A DNA stretch of 64,000 nt from Warburgia ugandensis (GCA_035236585.1 CP141136.1:54019136-54083135); one strand, 5' to 3'. Numbered from the stretch's first letter, positions 22,510 through 40,100 are shown. A program made the numbers and translations. The notes: a model not told the origin generated them from the letters alone.

Positions 22510-23815
22510 AGTGGTCCCAAATTTATCAATTAATTTGATGTTCATTGACAGAGTCATACGAGCACAAGTAGAGGATGTAGAAACCCAAGACTTGTGTGGT
22601 AAGGTAGGTTTTGCTAGAGGACAGGATACATGTGTACGTTTTCAGGGCAGGTTGGTAGTTCCAATAGTTGATGGCTTGAGGCGAGAGCTACTTCAGGAGG
22701 CATATCAGTCACGATTCACTATTCACCCAGGAGATACAAAGATGTATAGAGACTTGAGGCGGCATTTTTGGTGGAATGGGTTGAAGAGGGACATCGGTGA
22801 GTGTGTAGCATGATGTTTCAACTTATCAACAAGTCAAGGCCAAACATCAAAGGCAAGAAGGCATGTTGAAGACCTTAGAGCTTCTTAAGTGGAAGTGGGA
22901 CCACGTTACCATGGATTTCATTGTGGGTTTGCCCAGGACAGCAAGTGAGCATGATATGATATGGGTGATAGTGGATAGATTGACTAAGTCTGCTCATTTC
23001 ATTCCCATCTGACAAACTCAGTCTGTTGATAGCTTGGCAAAGTTGCATCTTAAGGAAATCATGAGTTTGCATGGCATGGTGTTTCTCTAACTATTATATC
23101 TAATAAGGATAGTAGGTTTACCTCAAAGTATTGGGGGAGTGTACAAGGGGCATTAGGATCAGCATTAAGATTCAGCACTGCCTTCTACCCACAAACAGAT
23201 GGCCAGTCAAAGAGGACCGTCCAGACTATAAAAGACATGCTGAGGTCATGTGCCATTGATTGGAAGGGCAGCTGGGACGAGCACTTGCCACTAGTGGAGT
23301 TGGCATACAACAATAGCTTTCATGCGAGTATTGGCATGGCTCCTTATGAGGCACTCTATGGAAGCCCATGCCGATCACCTCTATGTTGGAGTGACATTGG
23401 CGAGAGGTGATTGTTGAAGTCTGAGGTAGCTGAACAGTGTGCAAAGAAAGTTCAGTTAATCCAAAAGTGATTGTTGACTATTCAAAGCTGCCAGAAGAGT
23501 TACGCTGACAAGGGCCATAGGCATGAAGAGTTTGCAATGGGAGACCATGTTTGCTTGTAGATTTCTCCAATGAAAGGTGTGATGAGGTTTGGAGTTAGAA
23601 GAAAGTTAAGTCCTCGATTCATTGGATCCTTTGAGATCTTAAAAAGGGTTGGGCTTGTAGCCTACCAGCTAGCTTTACCACCGTAACTAGTAGATGTTCA
23701 TGATGTTTTTCATATATCAATGTTGAGGAAATATATGGCAGATCCTTTACACATATTAGAGCAAATGCCTACAGAGCTACGCCTAGATTTAACCTTTAAC
23801 GAAAGAGCTATATGA
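22510..23815 (+). pseudogene. Integrase of the Del-type element, catalytic residues lost
   Basis: The zinc-binding HHCC region (HPGDTKMYRDLRRHFWWNG) is followed by a stop and a frameshift near 22812-22835; the CQQVK-type continuation reads YQQVKAKHQR in a new frame. The catalytic core is legible from TMDFIVGLPRT with the first Asp at 22914-22916. The second catalytic position reads ISNKDSRFTS, Asn at 23102-23104 where Asp is expected. The third reads TDGQSKRTVQ, Lys at 23210-23212 where Glu is expected. Both are single G-to-A changes. The C-terminal part (KLSPRFIGSFEIL; HDVFHISMLRKYM near 23699) is well kept. The product would have been unable to join DNA. Confidence 0.87.
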
Positions 23816-23958
23816 ATTTTAGATCATAAGACGCAGGAACTGAGAAGTAAAACTATTCCATTGGTCAAAGTTCTTTGGCAACACCATTCAATGGAAGAGG
23901 CAACCTAGGAGATGGAAGAGCAGATGCGGCGAACATATCCTAAACTTTTTAAGGAATG
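23816..23958 (+). pseudogene. Chromodomain at the integrase C-terminus
   Basis: The end of pol reads LDHKTQELRSKTIPLVKVLW, then HHSMEEAT, a TAG where Trp is expected, and EMEEQMRRTYPKLF before the terminal stop. This is the chromodomain that defines chromoviruses and in the family is thought to guide insertion to chromatin marks. Confidence 0.82.
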
Positions 23959-23989
23959 AGGTAAGAAAATTTCAAGGACGAAATTTTTG

Positions 23990-24003
23990 TAAGGGGAGAA
24001 GAA
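23990..24003 (+). other. Polypurine tract
   Basis: aaggggagaagaa lies immediately before the 3' LTR (tgtaaaaacc at 24004), the expected place and composition for the plus-strand primer. Confidence 0.85.
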
Positions 24004-27280
<3,277 letters not shown>

Positions 27281-27285
27281 GATGG

Positions 27286-29798
27286 TCCATCAATATGTAA
27301 TATCCATACCACTCGCTACACGGGGTCCATAACAATCCAGCTTCTGCTGGTACAATAATAATCATTATATCACATATGGTAATGAGCTCATATCAAGCAT
27401 CTCATCATGCCACATCACATAAAACATATTATCATGCCATCACATTAGCATCATAGTGTAAAAGATACTAAGACTACTATGCAATCGTAGCCCCAATCCA
27501 TAATAGCCTGCTAGGATGGTTGCATAGGTAATCCACTGATAGCATGGCCGAAAATAATGTGTCACTGTCCATATGGGGAGACAGGACTTTCATAGTAAGT
27601 CCTTCCCATAGTTGCCCTACTCGACTTTTAGCCTTGCTATGGGCACGATATCACACATATATCATCAGTTTCGAGTGAGCGGGTGGACAACTCTCATACT
27701 CCCCTAGCATAACATCCCTAGGCCTTGCCTATCGAAAATTAAACTCTCAGGCCTCCATGCCCGAATGTAAAATAATAATAGTAATAGGCAATTTGCCTGT
27801 TCATATGTGAGTGTGTGTGCGCATAACAATGTCAACATCCTCACTTAATGGGTGACCATACACCAAGGATATGAATTTATTATTTTGAAATCACACATCA
27901 CATATCAAGAAATGGTACCCACGTACCATATATGTAATTTCATAAATGGGCAGATAAGATAGTATGAAGTCAGATCATGCATTTCAAATAATGGTCACAT
28001 AATAAGCATCCATTATAAGCATAAAATTATGATATCATTCTAATTAATTAATTCCCATCATTAACAATTTAAAGCATATCCATTTGCATGTATTCTGCAC
28101 AATTTACATGCTAGAATGCTCATAATATGAAATAAGATTACATTTAAAACATGGACCTTACAATTTAGACATATGTGTTCTTAAATTTTCACTTACCTCA
28201 TGTGATGAATTCATCATTTCCACTAGCTTTAATCATCTTCTTTCCATGATCAACTCAAATGTGCTCAATTTCAGATATACATGCTGATCTAGTCACCATT
28301 CCCCAGTAATTGCCTCAAATCAAATAATAAATTAGTAATTCTAACTAAATAATCTAATTAAATAATTTGAATGGTAAGGATCAGAGAATTTGATCCAATT
28401 TCATAGCTAGATCCTTAGTTAATTTTAGTCATTGATTAAGATTGGCTAAATCATCTCCAAAATGCTTTAGATCCAAAATATCTTGCATGGATCTTAATCT
28501 ACACTTCATGAGGCTCACAATGGACTATTTAGATAGAAAAATGAGGTCAGATCATCACGGATCAAAGGTCTGATCAATTCAACGGTCTAATCTTTCTTTA
28601 TCATTGAATGAGAAGATGAGTATTATTCCTCACATTACAAGGATCACGAGAGTTATCTCAAATCTTTAAGATCCTTCCTAGATTGGCCAGAATTGTGGAT
28701 CGAAGTTCAAGGGTTTGATAGGGATCACTGAGTCAACTCGACTCCCCTGCCTAAAATGAGTCGAGAGCGAGTCGACTCAGCCCTAACTCCCCATAAACCA
28801 AGAAGATAGGAGAGGTGGTGTACTAATGGCCAGCGATGGCTTCCTATCCGGTCACTACCCAATCTAGGCCAAAAGGAGGAAGACGGTGGGGGAACTAGGT
28901 CCTGGCTCGCCGGCCCACCCTTGGCCTGGCTGAGCTGGTGATGGAAAAGAAAATAGAGGAGAAGGGATTTTAGATACCCTCCTCACATGCACCCAGATCC
29001 ATCCCAAATCATTGTCGAAGGAAAGAGGGAGATCTGGAGGATGGTGAAGATCCTAGCACGTCGGCTTGTTACATGGGTCAAGCTAAGCCAGGGGAAAAAC
29101 GACTAATAAAGAAGAGAAGGGAAGAGGGGGATGCCGTCGTCATTCACTCCGAGGGTGTCTGAGCTGGAGAAAAAATAGGCACTGATCAGGGAAAACTTTG
29201 ATATAGTTATCTTGCATGGGATCTCCGCATATATGCCTGAGAAGGAGAAGAAGGGAGATTCAAGGTGGGGGAAACGGTGGTGATTGCCCCTGCCAGGAGA
29301 GGGTACCTTGCCGAAGAAAAACCTGACAAGGGTTTCTACCAGGCAAGCCACAGGTGGAGTATCGCACGCTGTACATAGTCAAAGAGGGATCCTCGAATGG
29401 GGAAACGAAGAGATCAGAGATCACTCGCATCGTTGGTGGACAGAGGTCGCCGTTGGGAAATCTGATGGAGGGGGGAGACAGCGCGGGTCACTAAGGTTTT
29501 CTCTGCCCTGTGTTCTCCTTCACATACAAAATAGGTGGTGCCATTATCAATTTTGGCTCCCTCTAATTTAGTAAAACTTTTGGATTTTTCTACCTCGATC
29601 TCTATTTCGCACAAAATAATATCATTAGAATCGTATTGACTCGTACATCCAAATTTGATAGTTTACAGTCCAAATTTTGAGTTTTCAAGAGAGTCACCTT
29701 AATAGAATTTGATTTTCACGAAATTCAATTCCTAATTTTATTTTCATTAATGTGTAATATGATCTATAGAAAATAACCCAAAATTTAGGGTCATTACA
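27286..29798 (-). repeat. Left LTR of the outer element, second piece
   Basis: Resumes after the inner element with the broken 65-bp repeat and parallels 34980-37140 and 40741-41003. It ends at tttagggtcattaca (29798), which in the element's own orientation is the LTR start TGTAATGACCC. Confidence 0.88.
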
Positions 29799-29811
29799 TC
29801 CTTTCCTCCTT
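29799..29811 (-). other. Polypurine tract of the outer element
   Basis: Minus strand aaggaggaaagga, directly upstream of the LTR start on that strand. Confidence 0.75.
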
Positions 29812-30330
29812 AGAGAAATTTGGTCGTCAAAATTCTTTTCATAATATCTTTCAAGCAACTCTAGGAATATTCTAATCTCATCAGAAACTTAAATTCTTAT
29901 AATTCCTTAAATGAAACAAAAGTCCTCAACATATAACTAATTTTCAACTCAAACTCTAAATATTATGCCACTTATTAGCGTAACTTTTCTAACTGCTTAA
30001 AGCAATAAGGAACCACTTTTGCTGCGCACTCTGATACTCGGCCTTTACATGATAACCCATCAATATTTTTAGTTTATAACTCATATTGCTTTCACCCCAT
30101 AAGTAAAATCTTGTTTTAATTCAACTAGTATCCAATATATGTCTTCTTAACAACGAGACATGAAATACTTTAGCTAGTTGTAATAATAATATCAACTTAT
30201 AATCATCATACCAATTCTTTCTACAATCTTAACTAATTTTCCTTTTGTTCCACCTTCATAATTCCTTTGATTGAAGGACTTCTTAGAAACACATGATCTT
30301 TATCTGTAACTCATACTCTTTATTCTCTTA
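29812..30330 (-). pseudogene. Integrase C-terminus of the outer element, heavily decayed
   Basis: On the minus strand the run KKSYMDKRIKSMSYR (about 30310) is followed by a GKL...VERIG stretch and then by VFHVSLLRRHILD (30129-30168), a signature of the integrase C-terminal region of Ty3/gypsy chromoviruses. A FDDQISLR stretch sits beside the purine tract, as in Del/Tekay elements. Stops and frame changes occur every few dozen codons, and the chromodomain is expected in the gap but not legible. This fragment is the main evidence that the outer element is a decayed coding element and not an unrelated repeat. Confidence 0.68.
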
Positions 30331-33300
30331 TCCATATAACTCTTTTTAACAAATTCTGATATTATGAACCTGCCTATTCTCTAAAATCCAAGCATCAATA
30401 TTTCTAACAAAATTTTGACAGTCTTCTCTATTTTTTAGACATTCACATTTAATGCATGCGATTGGAGTTCACCTGATAAATCATTTATTCACATAATAAA
30501 ATATATTTCAGGGACTTTGACTCATCACATTCCCAACATTCATTGTTGTGGAAGTAATTATTCAACCTACACATTATCATGATATAACAAATGTTAATGC
30601 AGTGAGAGTTACCCACCTTCACAACTTCAAGCATAACATACAGATCCTTCAATAGTACAATCCAAACACATTTCAAAATCATCAGTTGATAAATGTTTAA
30701 TCACACACACTTCACTACCACAACCATATATAATGGAAGATCTTCATATCATCCCACAATCTTCTGTCAAAAATCTCTCCTGAATTGCATTGATTGAGAT
30801 ATTTGAAAGTTCATATTTCCGATGACAAATAAAAAAATCCAATTACTATAACAAATCTTATCTTAGTTCTAAAATCATAACCTTTCCCCGATAACTTTCC
30901 AAAACTTCCACATATGTTCAGAACAAATAACTTTTTCATTTCTTCAAGCAATCATTTAATATAAGATGTCACTTCATAACATAAAATTTCAATTGTATTC
31001 ATGAACAGATGTTTCAAACTCATTCATCCAATTTCACATATGAATCCAAAGTAAAGAAATCATCTTTGAATCAAAGAACATCTTTTGATGTTCCCACATT
31101 CCAATTTACAGAAACAATATGTATGGCCTTAAATTCATATAATAAAAAATAATACTCTTTGACTTAAGTCCAAATGCAAATATTCAATTATAGATATTGA
31201 AGATAACATTTATATGAATTAGAAATTAATAACTCAACTTACACCCTTTGGTGTTTTCAAATCCAAACACAGAAATAACACATTCTGTGTTTCTCAAATG
31301 TGAATATGAACAACTAAAATCACACTAGTTATGCAATCACATTCAAACATCTAAATAACACAGTTGGTATTCCCAAATATCAATATAGTACCATCTCGTA
31401 GTTGGAATCATCCCCACTAACATACAATCTGAATGAGTTCACCCGCTTCATTTATCAAATAAGGTTCAGAATGCCAAACTGTGGTGGCTACATGCATACT
31501 TCATTGACTAGATGAGGTTCATATCACCTAACTGCAGAGGCATAAACAAATACTCTTCGTCAGAAGGGTCAAATTCATAGAGTTGATCAATTACTAGTCA
31601 AATAAACTAGAAGTCCAATAAATTAAATAATTGATGGAATATGTCTCAAATTTAGGTAGGATTTCAAGTATCAAAACTAAATTTTCAAAATAGATAATTC
31701 GAAAATCTTTCTCGAAATAAAGCACAAATTCAAATCACTTTTTTTTTCTTAAAATATACCAACCTTCATAGGTAGTGTCTGTTTTTCCTCAGTCAACATC
31801 ACTATCTTTTACATACCCTAAAGACCATTCTTCTTGTATAGGGATATAAATCTACTAGCAAAATCATCACTAGTTAACCATCTACAGATGTTAATTAGGA
31901 ACAACTCTTTCTTATTTAAGCAGTAGATCCTTGTAATATCATCTAAATCTTCATCATGCACACTTGCTCATGACCAAGTAGTTTACTTTGGGGAGCATAC
32001 ATCATATTTACAAAGAAAGGAATAGATCTAAGTATTGATGATTTCTTGGGTTTAGAAAGGGGGAAAATGGAAAGAGGAAAGAGGGGTTTCACCTGGGTTG
32101 GTCAGAAGAGGAAGATCCTGAGGTTTCCTATGGGTGCAACTGCTTCTGTGCATGCTGGAAAACATAGGTTGCCAAAAATGCAGAGAATAGGTAAAATTAG
32201 AGAGGAAAGAGGGAAAAGGAAGGAGGGAAAAGGAAGGAGGGAAAGGAAAGGAAAAGGAAAAAGAATGGCCAGTGCTGAAGATGGAGAAGAAGAGGGAGAG
32301 GGAAAGAAGTCCAAGAAGAGCGAGGAGAGTGCGATGGGAAAGAGGGAGAAAGGGAAAGGAAGAAGGAAAGGGAGCTGGAATTGGGGATACGTAGGATTTC
32401 CCCTACTTAATGATTTTAATTTAATTTAATTTATTTACTAATTTATTTTTTCTTTTTTATTACTTTTATTATTTTATTAAAAGTTGGTCTTATCATGATT
32501 TCACTATATTCATTCCATCTCTAACAATTGATGACTATGACCCACTTAACTTTGTTATTGAGCCCATATAACTATAAATTTACCATTTTGCGATTATGAA
32601 TAGTAATTAAATTTCAAATTTTGAGAAGAATATGAATATTTTTATCAAAATATCCCGAGATCCTTTAACTCCTTTCTTCTCAATCTTACATCATTCATCA
32701 TCTATAATAACCATAATTGTCAAAAATACATGGCAGCCTCTAGAGATGCATTTAGCCCATTTACAGCTGATATAATATATGATTTTACAGTATCTTACCT
32801 TTCAAATAAAAAGACTATGTTATCATTGAAATATGATTTCATCTTTGTGACAGTCCATAATTGTCTAATATTCAATCTTAAGATAACATCTAGGTCCATC
32901 ATATCAAATAAGATTAGCACTTATTGTTCTTTCAAATAAACTTAATAAGCATTTCTTTGAATAAATTCTTATGCTATTGACTGATCCATCAACTGGAATT
33001 ATCATATCAACTCAAATTTTTTTTTTTCCAACTTTTCACCAATGATTTCATACTTATCTTAATTACACAAAATAAAGGAATATATAGCTCCTAATTTCTT
33101 TATGGTATATGTATGGATCACTTGTTTCTGAAAAGATCTAAGATTCAAATTTGTCTCAAATGTTTCCTCAAATTTAGAAATCATCTCCCACGTTACTATT
33201 ATCATAAGTTTCTTGTCAATAACTTTTAATTTTCAAATTAAGATATAATTCTTCCAAACATCCATCCATTATCTTTTGATATGAACCTTATTCACGTACC

Positions 33301-34012
33301 CTATCTTAATGAGATTTCCTTGAATTCTTTCCAATTAGTATTTTCTCTACAAATTTGTTTGCTCTGTTATCCCAAAAATGCTATTTCTAGTTTCAAGGTA
33401 TATGGTAGTTCCAACTTTCATCTCTACAGAAGTTTGTAATCCTTCAAAGTTTTCTCCTTTTCAGTCTATTATTCCTCGATTGTTTTTATTTCACGCTTTT
33501 TCTTATACAAGTTGGGACTGCTTTCTGATATTTCTCCACTATCTTTTCTAGTTTATCCTTTGTCCCTTTAGAACTTCTCTCTATTATCTTCAATATAAGT
33601 GAATGATGATTCCATACTTATGTCAGTTATCCTTTCTTGAAGTAATTGCACAGAGCATAACTTCCAGTTAAACCTAAGCCAAAGTATTTTGTGCCACTGC
33701 AGTTTATGGTGTTTGGGTATGCTGTAGAATAAATTTTATATATAACACTAGCATAACTATTCCTACTATTTGATTCCCTGATTCACTATTCGAGATAGTG
33801 GAATTAATAATGTCTTAAATCGTCCTCCTGGTTGTCTTATTAGGGGTATCTCCTCATGGTTTACTATTCCTATGTAGGCGAACTATACTAACTTATTCTT
33901 TTTTATACTTAACAAAATTTATCCTACCTATGTCAATTCACTATCTCCTAACCTATATTTGAATTGTCATCTTTTTATTGGACATAAAGGGCTAGAAGTA
34001 ACTACATGAATC
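30331..34012. other. Internal region of the outer element, no legible gag or RT
   Basis: AT-rich sequence in which I could not find a Y-x-D-D box, a protease D-S/T-G, or a zinc knuckle. A GA-rich stretch at about 32050-32390 gives a Lys/Glu/Gly-rich open frame that is probably not a gene. The stretch at 30444-30479 resembles 49981-50014 of the solo LTR, so part of this interval may itself be an inserted LTR whose ends I could not place. Confidence 0.45.
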
Positions 34013-34025
34013 GCTCTTATACCAA
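34013..34025 (-). other. Primer-binding site of the outer element
   Basis: Minus strand ttggtataagagc, next to the LTR edge at 34029; it matches the initiator-Met type tggtatcagagc with one change. Confidence 0.72.
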
Positions 34026-34028
34026 TTG

Positions 34029-37000
34029 TGACGCCTTGGGTTTTTAAAATACTTTTTCATGTTTATTTTCAAAAATGTAGCATAACAGAATTTTAAAAAT
34101 CCAAAACAATGAAAAAAAAAATTCTTTGAAATTAATTTTTTAAATATCTAGATGTCTCTTTCATGCTCATAATATACATATATATTATTTATAAAATAGA
34201 TATGCATTTCTTGAAAACAGGACCCATCCAGTGGTTCACTTACATAGCCCTTATAATCATTATATGAAATATCCAAAGTTCACAATCCAAAAAACTAACT
34301 ACACAATATAAAAACTTTAATAAAGCATATACCTGAGCACAAAGTATGGTTACTGGCTCCCCTGCATTATGTCCATCTTCTTCTGTCTATCTGTATTTGA
34401 GATATTGTAAACATACAAACATTTACAATATCTCAGCAAACTATGCTTAGTAGGGGATTTAAGCCACATATGAAATTTAAATATAAATTAATAATTTCAC
34501 CATAATCAAAATATCCATTTCCGTAGCACTCATTTTGAATGGAATTAAAACATGATTTATAATCCAATAATACATGGAAAATCCAAATATCTAGATTTAT
34601 CATTTTGCATTTTCATGAGATAATTCAATTCCATGATACGTACCTTTATAGTAAGTCTACCCTTTAATTTACCCATGTGAAAACTTGTATGAAAGTATTC
34701 CCTTAATCAGTCACATACATATATACTTATGCCATACATATTGAACTTGTTAAAAGTCATTAAAAATTATGAATATCAATGATAATACTCTCATCATATC
34801 CATTCCTAGGCTACATTGGGTCTCATGTCCATACCCTTCACCATATGGGTTCCACAATCTTCCAATGTCTACTGGTATATCAACATATAATAAACATAAC
34901 CCTCACTATTCGGGGTCTATAATCCTCAGCCTCTACTGGTCTATCAATATATAACATCCATGCCACTCACTATACAGGGTCCATAACAATCTAGCCTATG
35001 ATGGTACAATAATAATTAATATCACATATCAGTAATGGGCTCATACCGGGCATCTCATCACACCACATCACATAAGGCATATCATCATGCCATCACATCA
35101 GTACCATAGTGCAGAAAATATAAGGACTACTATGCAATCTCAACCACAATTCATAACAGTGCTCCTAGATGGCTGCATAGGTAATATGTTAATACTATGG
35201 CAAAAAATAATGTATCACTGTCCATATGAAGAGACAGGACTTTCACAGTAGGGCCTTCCCATAATTGCCCTACCTGACTTTTAGGCTCACTATGATCACA
35301 ATATCATGCATATATCATCAATTTCAAGTGAGCAGGTGACCAACCCTCATACTGCCCTAGCATAGCATCCCTAGGCTTATGCCTATCAAAAACAAAACTC
35401 TCAGGCCTCCATGCCTAGATGTAAAACAATAATAGTAATAGGCAATTTGCCTGTTCATATATATATATATATATATATATATTAACATCCTCACTTAATG
35501 GGTGATCATACACCGAGGATGTAAATTTATAATTTTGAAATCACACATCATATATCATGAAATGTACCCATGTACCATATATATGTAATTTCACAAACGA
35601 ATAAATAAGATAGTATGATGTCAGATCATGCGTTTCAAATAATGGTTGCATAGTAAGCATGCATTATAAGCATACATTTATGATATCATTCTAATTATTT
35701 AATTCCCATCATTAACAATTTAAAGCATATCCATTTGCGTGTATTCTACACAATTTACATGTTAAAATGTTCATCATATGAAATGAGATTATATTTAAAA
35801 CATGGACCTTACAATTTAGACATATGCGTTCTTAAATTTTCACCTACCTCGTGTGATGAGTTCACCATTCTCCACCTAATCTCCCCAGATCAAATAATGA
35901 ATTAGTAATTCTAACTAAATAATCCAATTAAATAATCTGAATAGTATGGATAATAGAATTTGATTCAATTTCATACTTGGATCCTCAGTTGATCTCTGTT
36001 GTTGATCAAAATTGGCTCAATCATCTCTAAAAATACTTTAGATCCCAAATATCTTGTATGGATCTTGTCTACACTTTATGAGGATCACAATGGATTATTT
36101 AGATTGAAAAATGAGGCCAGATCATCACAAATCAAATAATATGATATTTGATTAAAGGTCTGATCAATTCGATGGTCTGATCTTCCCTGATCAATGAATA
36201 GGAAGACGGGTATTGTTCCTTGCATTGCAAGGATTGTGAGGGTTATCTCAGATCTCCAAAATCCTTCTTGGATTGGCTAGAATCACATATCGAAGTTTAA
36301 GGGTTCAATAGGGGTCACTGAGTCAACTCAGCTCCCCCTCAACAAAACGAGTCTGGAGATGGTTGACTCAGCCATTCGACTCAATCCTAACTCGTTAGAA
36401 ACAAGGAAGATGGGAGAGGTGGTGGTACTGGTGGTCGACGGTGGCTTCTTGTCTGGTCACCGCCCAATCCAGGCCAGAAGGAGGAAGACGGTAGGGAACT
36501 AAGTCCTGGCTTGCTAGCCCACCCTTGGCTTGGTTGAGCCAGTGACAAAAAAGAAAACAGAGGAGAGGGGGTTCTGGGTACCCTTCTTACATGCACCCAA
36601 ATCCGGCCAAAAACATAGTTAGAGGAAAGTGGGAGACCAGGGAGGATGGTGAAGATCGTGGCACATTAGCCTATTACACGCGTCAAGCTACGCTGGGAGA
36701 AAAATGACCACGAAAGAAGAGAGGGGAAGAGGGGGATGCCAATGCCATCTACTCTAGTAGTGAGCGAGCCGAAGAGGAAACAAGCACAAATCGGGGAAAA
36801 CCTAGATCCGATTGCTGTGTGTAGGATCTTTGCACTTGCGCCTGAGAAGGAGAAGGAGAAGGAGAAGGAGAAGGAGAAGAAGGGAGATTCAAAGTGGGGG
36901 AAACGACAGTGATTGTCAATACCGAGAGAGGGTACCTTGCTGGAGAAAAACTTGACAAAGGTTTCTGCCAGGCAATTCGCAGGTGGAGTATTTCGTGCAT

Positions 37001-37177
37001 GCATTGTCAGAGAGGGATTGCCAGTGGAGGAAATGAAGAGATTGGAGATCTCTCATGTCGTAAGTGGATGGAGGTTGCCGTTGGGAGATGTGATGTAGTG
37101 GAGATAGCGTTGGTCGCTAGGGTTTTCTTTACCTTATGTTCCCCCTCATCTAATTCCATTTACCTACTCTGCCTCTA
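34029..37177 (-). repeat. Right LTR of the outer element, first piece
   Basis: Starts tgacgccttgggttttta and follows the left LTR through the 65-bp repeats (34795-35010), an (AT)n run (about 35456-35482) and a (GGAGAA)n run (about 36843-36880). Parallelism with the left LTR stops near 37149; the last 28 bases before the inserted LTR have no partner there. Confidence 0.85.
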
Positions 37178-40100
37178 TGACACCTTGGGTTTTCTAAAAC
37201 CATTTTCCATATATAATAATAATAATAATAATATTTAATAAAATTGCCAGAATCCCTCAAGGAGGAAAACTAATATTTAATATAATTACCATAATCATTT
37301 CAAAGGAAATTTCAAAGGAAAAGCCTGAGGGTCATCCAAATCCACTGCGATAATGAAAACCAATGTGTTATAACACAGAGCATGCTCAATTTAAAATCAA
37401 GTCTGATCAAAACATAAGTCACGATAAGAGATAATAAGAAAGAAATATACATAACCCTAGGGTCCCATCCATGATCACCACATCCACACACATGTGTAAG
37501 TATATATACACACAGTATAATAAGAGTAGGTCCAATACTATCCTCATAATAAGTATATCTGTACAACCCAAAAGAAGTCCAATAACAAGTAAAATGAAAC
37601 GTACATCTAATCAATCAGTGATGTAGTAGATGGTCCTCATGGTCCTCTCTCTCTATAATGCTACTCCACTTGCTTACCATTAGCACTATCGCGCTCTAAA
37701 TCTGAGGCATTACAAAATAAAGCAATGCCTCAACAAGCTATTGCTTATGTAGGTGATCACATTTAATAAGAAATGAAATGTAATTGTGTGGTGTAAGAGT
37801 ATCGATGTCATGGCTAATCTCATGGAGTAAAACATTTATATAGTATGTCAAATCATTAGTCATCCATAGTAAATAGTGCATGAAAGATCATGAGTTTGAA
37901 TAAATAAATGGCGATTAAAGCACAGTTTATGTTGAAACATAAAGACATCGTATCTAATCACCATGGCATGCAAGGCATGAATAATGCATGGTCATGCATC
38001 TATCAGAATCAAGTAAAGATCATTTGCATCATCAAAAATATGAATGCATGTCATGATAAATAGGGCACTATACATAATCATGCTTTAAGAGTGTTCCACT
38101 ACACTCATATCAATGCCAATGAGTACTCATTCCAGGGTTCCTCACTAGTAGCTTGCTCAGCCCGTAGGCTTGCCCACACAGGCGTCACCCAATATATCAA
38201 TACCACATAAGATCCTAGGGTTCATCACCTGTAGCTTACACACTAGGTAGCTCGTTCACCCCGTAAGCCCGCCTACGTCTGGCTGCCCACATAGGCTTCA
38301 CTCAATATATCAATACCACATGAGCATGCAAAATAAGAGTATGGGCTACATCCTTAAGCAACAACCACTCCAGGGTCTCAACCATTGCCGCTTGTCGTTG
38401 ACACTGAAACAAGAGGATATTGTCTACCATGCATGGGAAATGGTCGGACTTGCGTGGGTTGCCTGCCCATGATTACCACAACCCACACACAGTTTGCCCA
38501 CATATCAGGGCTAATGTCTATCTTATGTAAATTTAGACGGTGGGTGGCCAACCCTACAACCCTCCTAGCATAGTACCCATCAGGCAAAAACTCTTATAAT
38601 AAAATAGCAAAAACACAAGGTAAATTATAGAAATTTCCATATGCAAACCATCTCAAGCAAATCAAGTCAAAAAACATGCCAATATATCATCAATCATGCA
38701 TTAAAACGAGTTATAAATCATGTGGAGCAAGATGTCATAATATCAATCATGTAAGATAGAGGTATTCTCATAAAAACATAATTTGGCGTAAAATCCATGC
38801 AATGAGGTTCCCAAATAATATGTCATGATCTATAAAATCAAAAAAATTACTAAATGTAATCATCTACCTCAAAAGTGTGGTATTCCTAATCAGGTGTGTA
38901 GACTATTTAAACTCGCGCACTTTGACGTACCTGTCAAACCATAAATCACACTAAGTCATCTATCACTCCCATAGAGTCTTCATCTTAAGAAGTTTGAAGA
39001 TGATCCACTCCCTAGATCATTCTTTATTACTTAGATCTGACATTTGATCATGACTTCTAGTCATTTTCATCATAATCAATACAATTTCTATATTTATTTA
39101 GTAATCTATGTGTATGTCCATGATTACATGTCGATCTAACGGTCAGATCACTCTCTGATCGGCCAGTCCTAAGGCACATGATCAGATCGGCAGTTAAGAT
39201 CACTTTTCTTGTTAATCACTTGAGATTTGTCCTTCAAATTCACTATATCATCTCCTATGTGATGTATACATTCAGTTTCTAAAGCCTAATCATCAATTGA
39301 TCAGGCTGATCTAAGTTAATGGATAGAATTTTGTGATTTGATCTATTTACAAGTGTTCAAATCAACATTTTGATGTTAAATCTAGGTCCTTGTCATTGAG
39401 ACAAATCCAATGGATGTCTTGAATCATGATTTGGACCTATGTAGCTTCCACAATTGAGATTTTTGTGTTTCAGCTTAAAATGGATGGTCCAGAATTTTTC
39501 TGGATTAAGTAATCTAAATGAGACGTCACAGGCATGCACGAGGGAGTGACGCAAGCCCAGTGTGCATCTCTATCACCGAGGCACATGCACGTTTTGTCGT
39601 GGCTGGGAACGACACATGCGTTGAGCAATGCATCTCTGATTGGTGTCCTAGAAGCCTAGAACGATGTCACTGTCACAGAAGAAGACGACTGGATTTTGGT
39701 CTTCGCCAGCAATGTGCACAGTCTTAAAATTTAATGATTTTTAAGTCATTTTGATTGGATTTTCATAAATTTTTGTTTTATATACTTTTATCCAGTGGTT
39801 TTGCCTAAATCTAGGGTTTTTAACCGATTTTATGAAGTTTAGAAAAATTTCCCTCTTCTTACAGTTTTTTCCCTTTTCAGCTTCATCAAGCATGGGATCT
39901 TTAGGAAACTAAAAGGGTTTGTTCTTGAGTTCATGATAAGAAAGATGAATATCCCAGATCAATAATCTGGAACCGTTATGGGGACTGTTTTCCACAAAAA
40001 TAGTAAGTTTCATATTTCACTGAAAAACAGCATCCCATTGCCATTTTCGGTGTTATCAATCAGAAAAGTGAAGAAAACCAGTATTGGGAAATAAAGGGGA

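Noticed and set aside
32046-32429. 127-codon Lys/Glu/Gly-rich frame
   Set aside because: Low-complexity GA-rich DNA inside a decayed LTR element; no domain or supported start.
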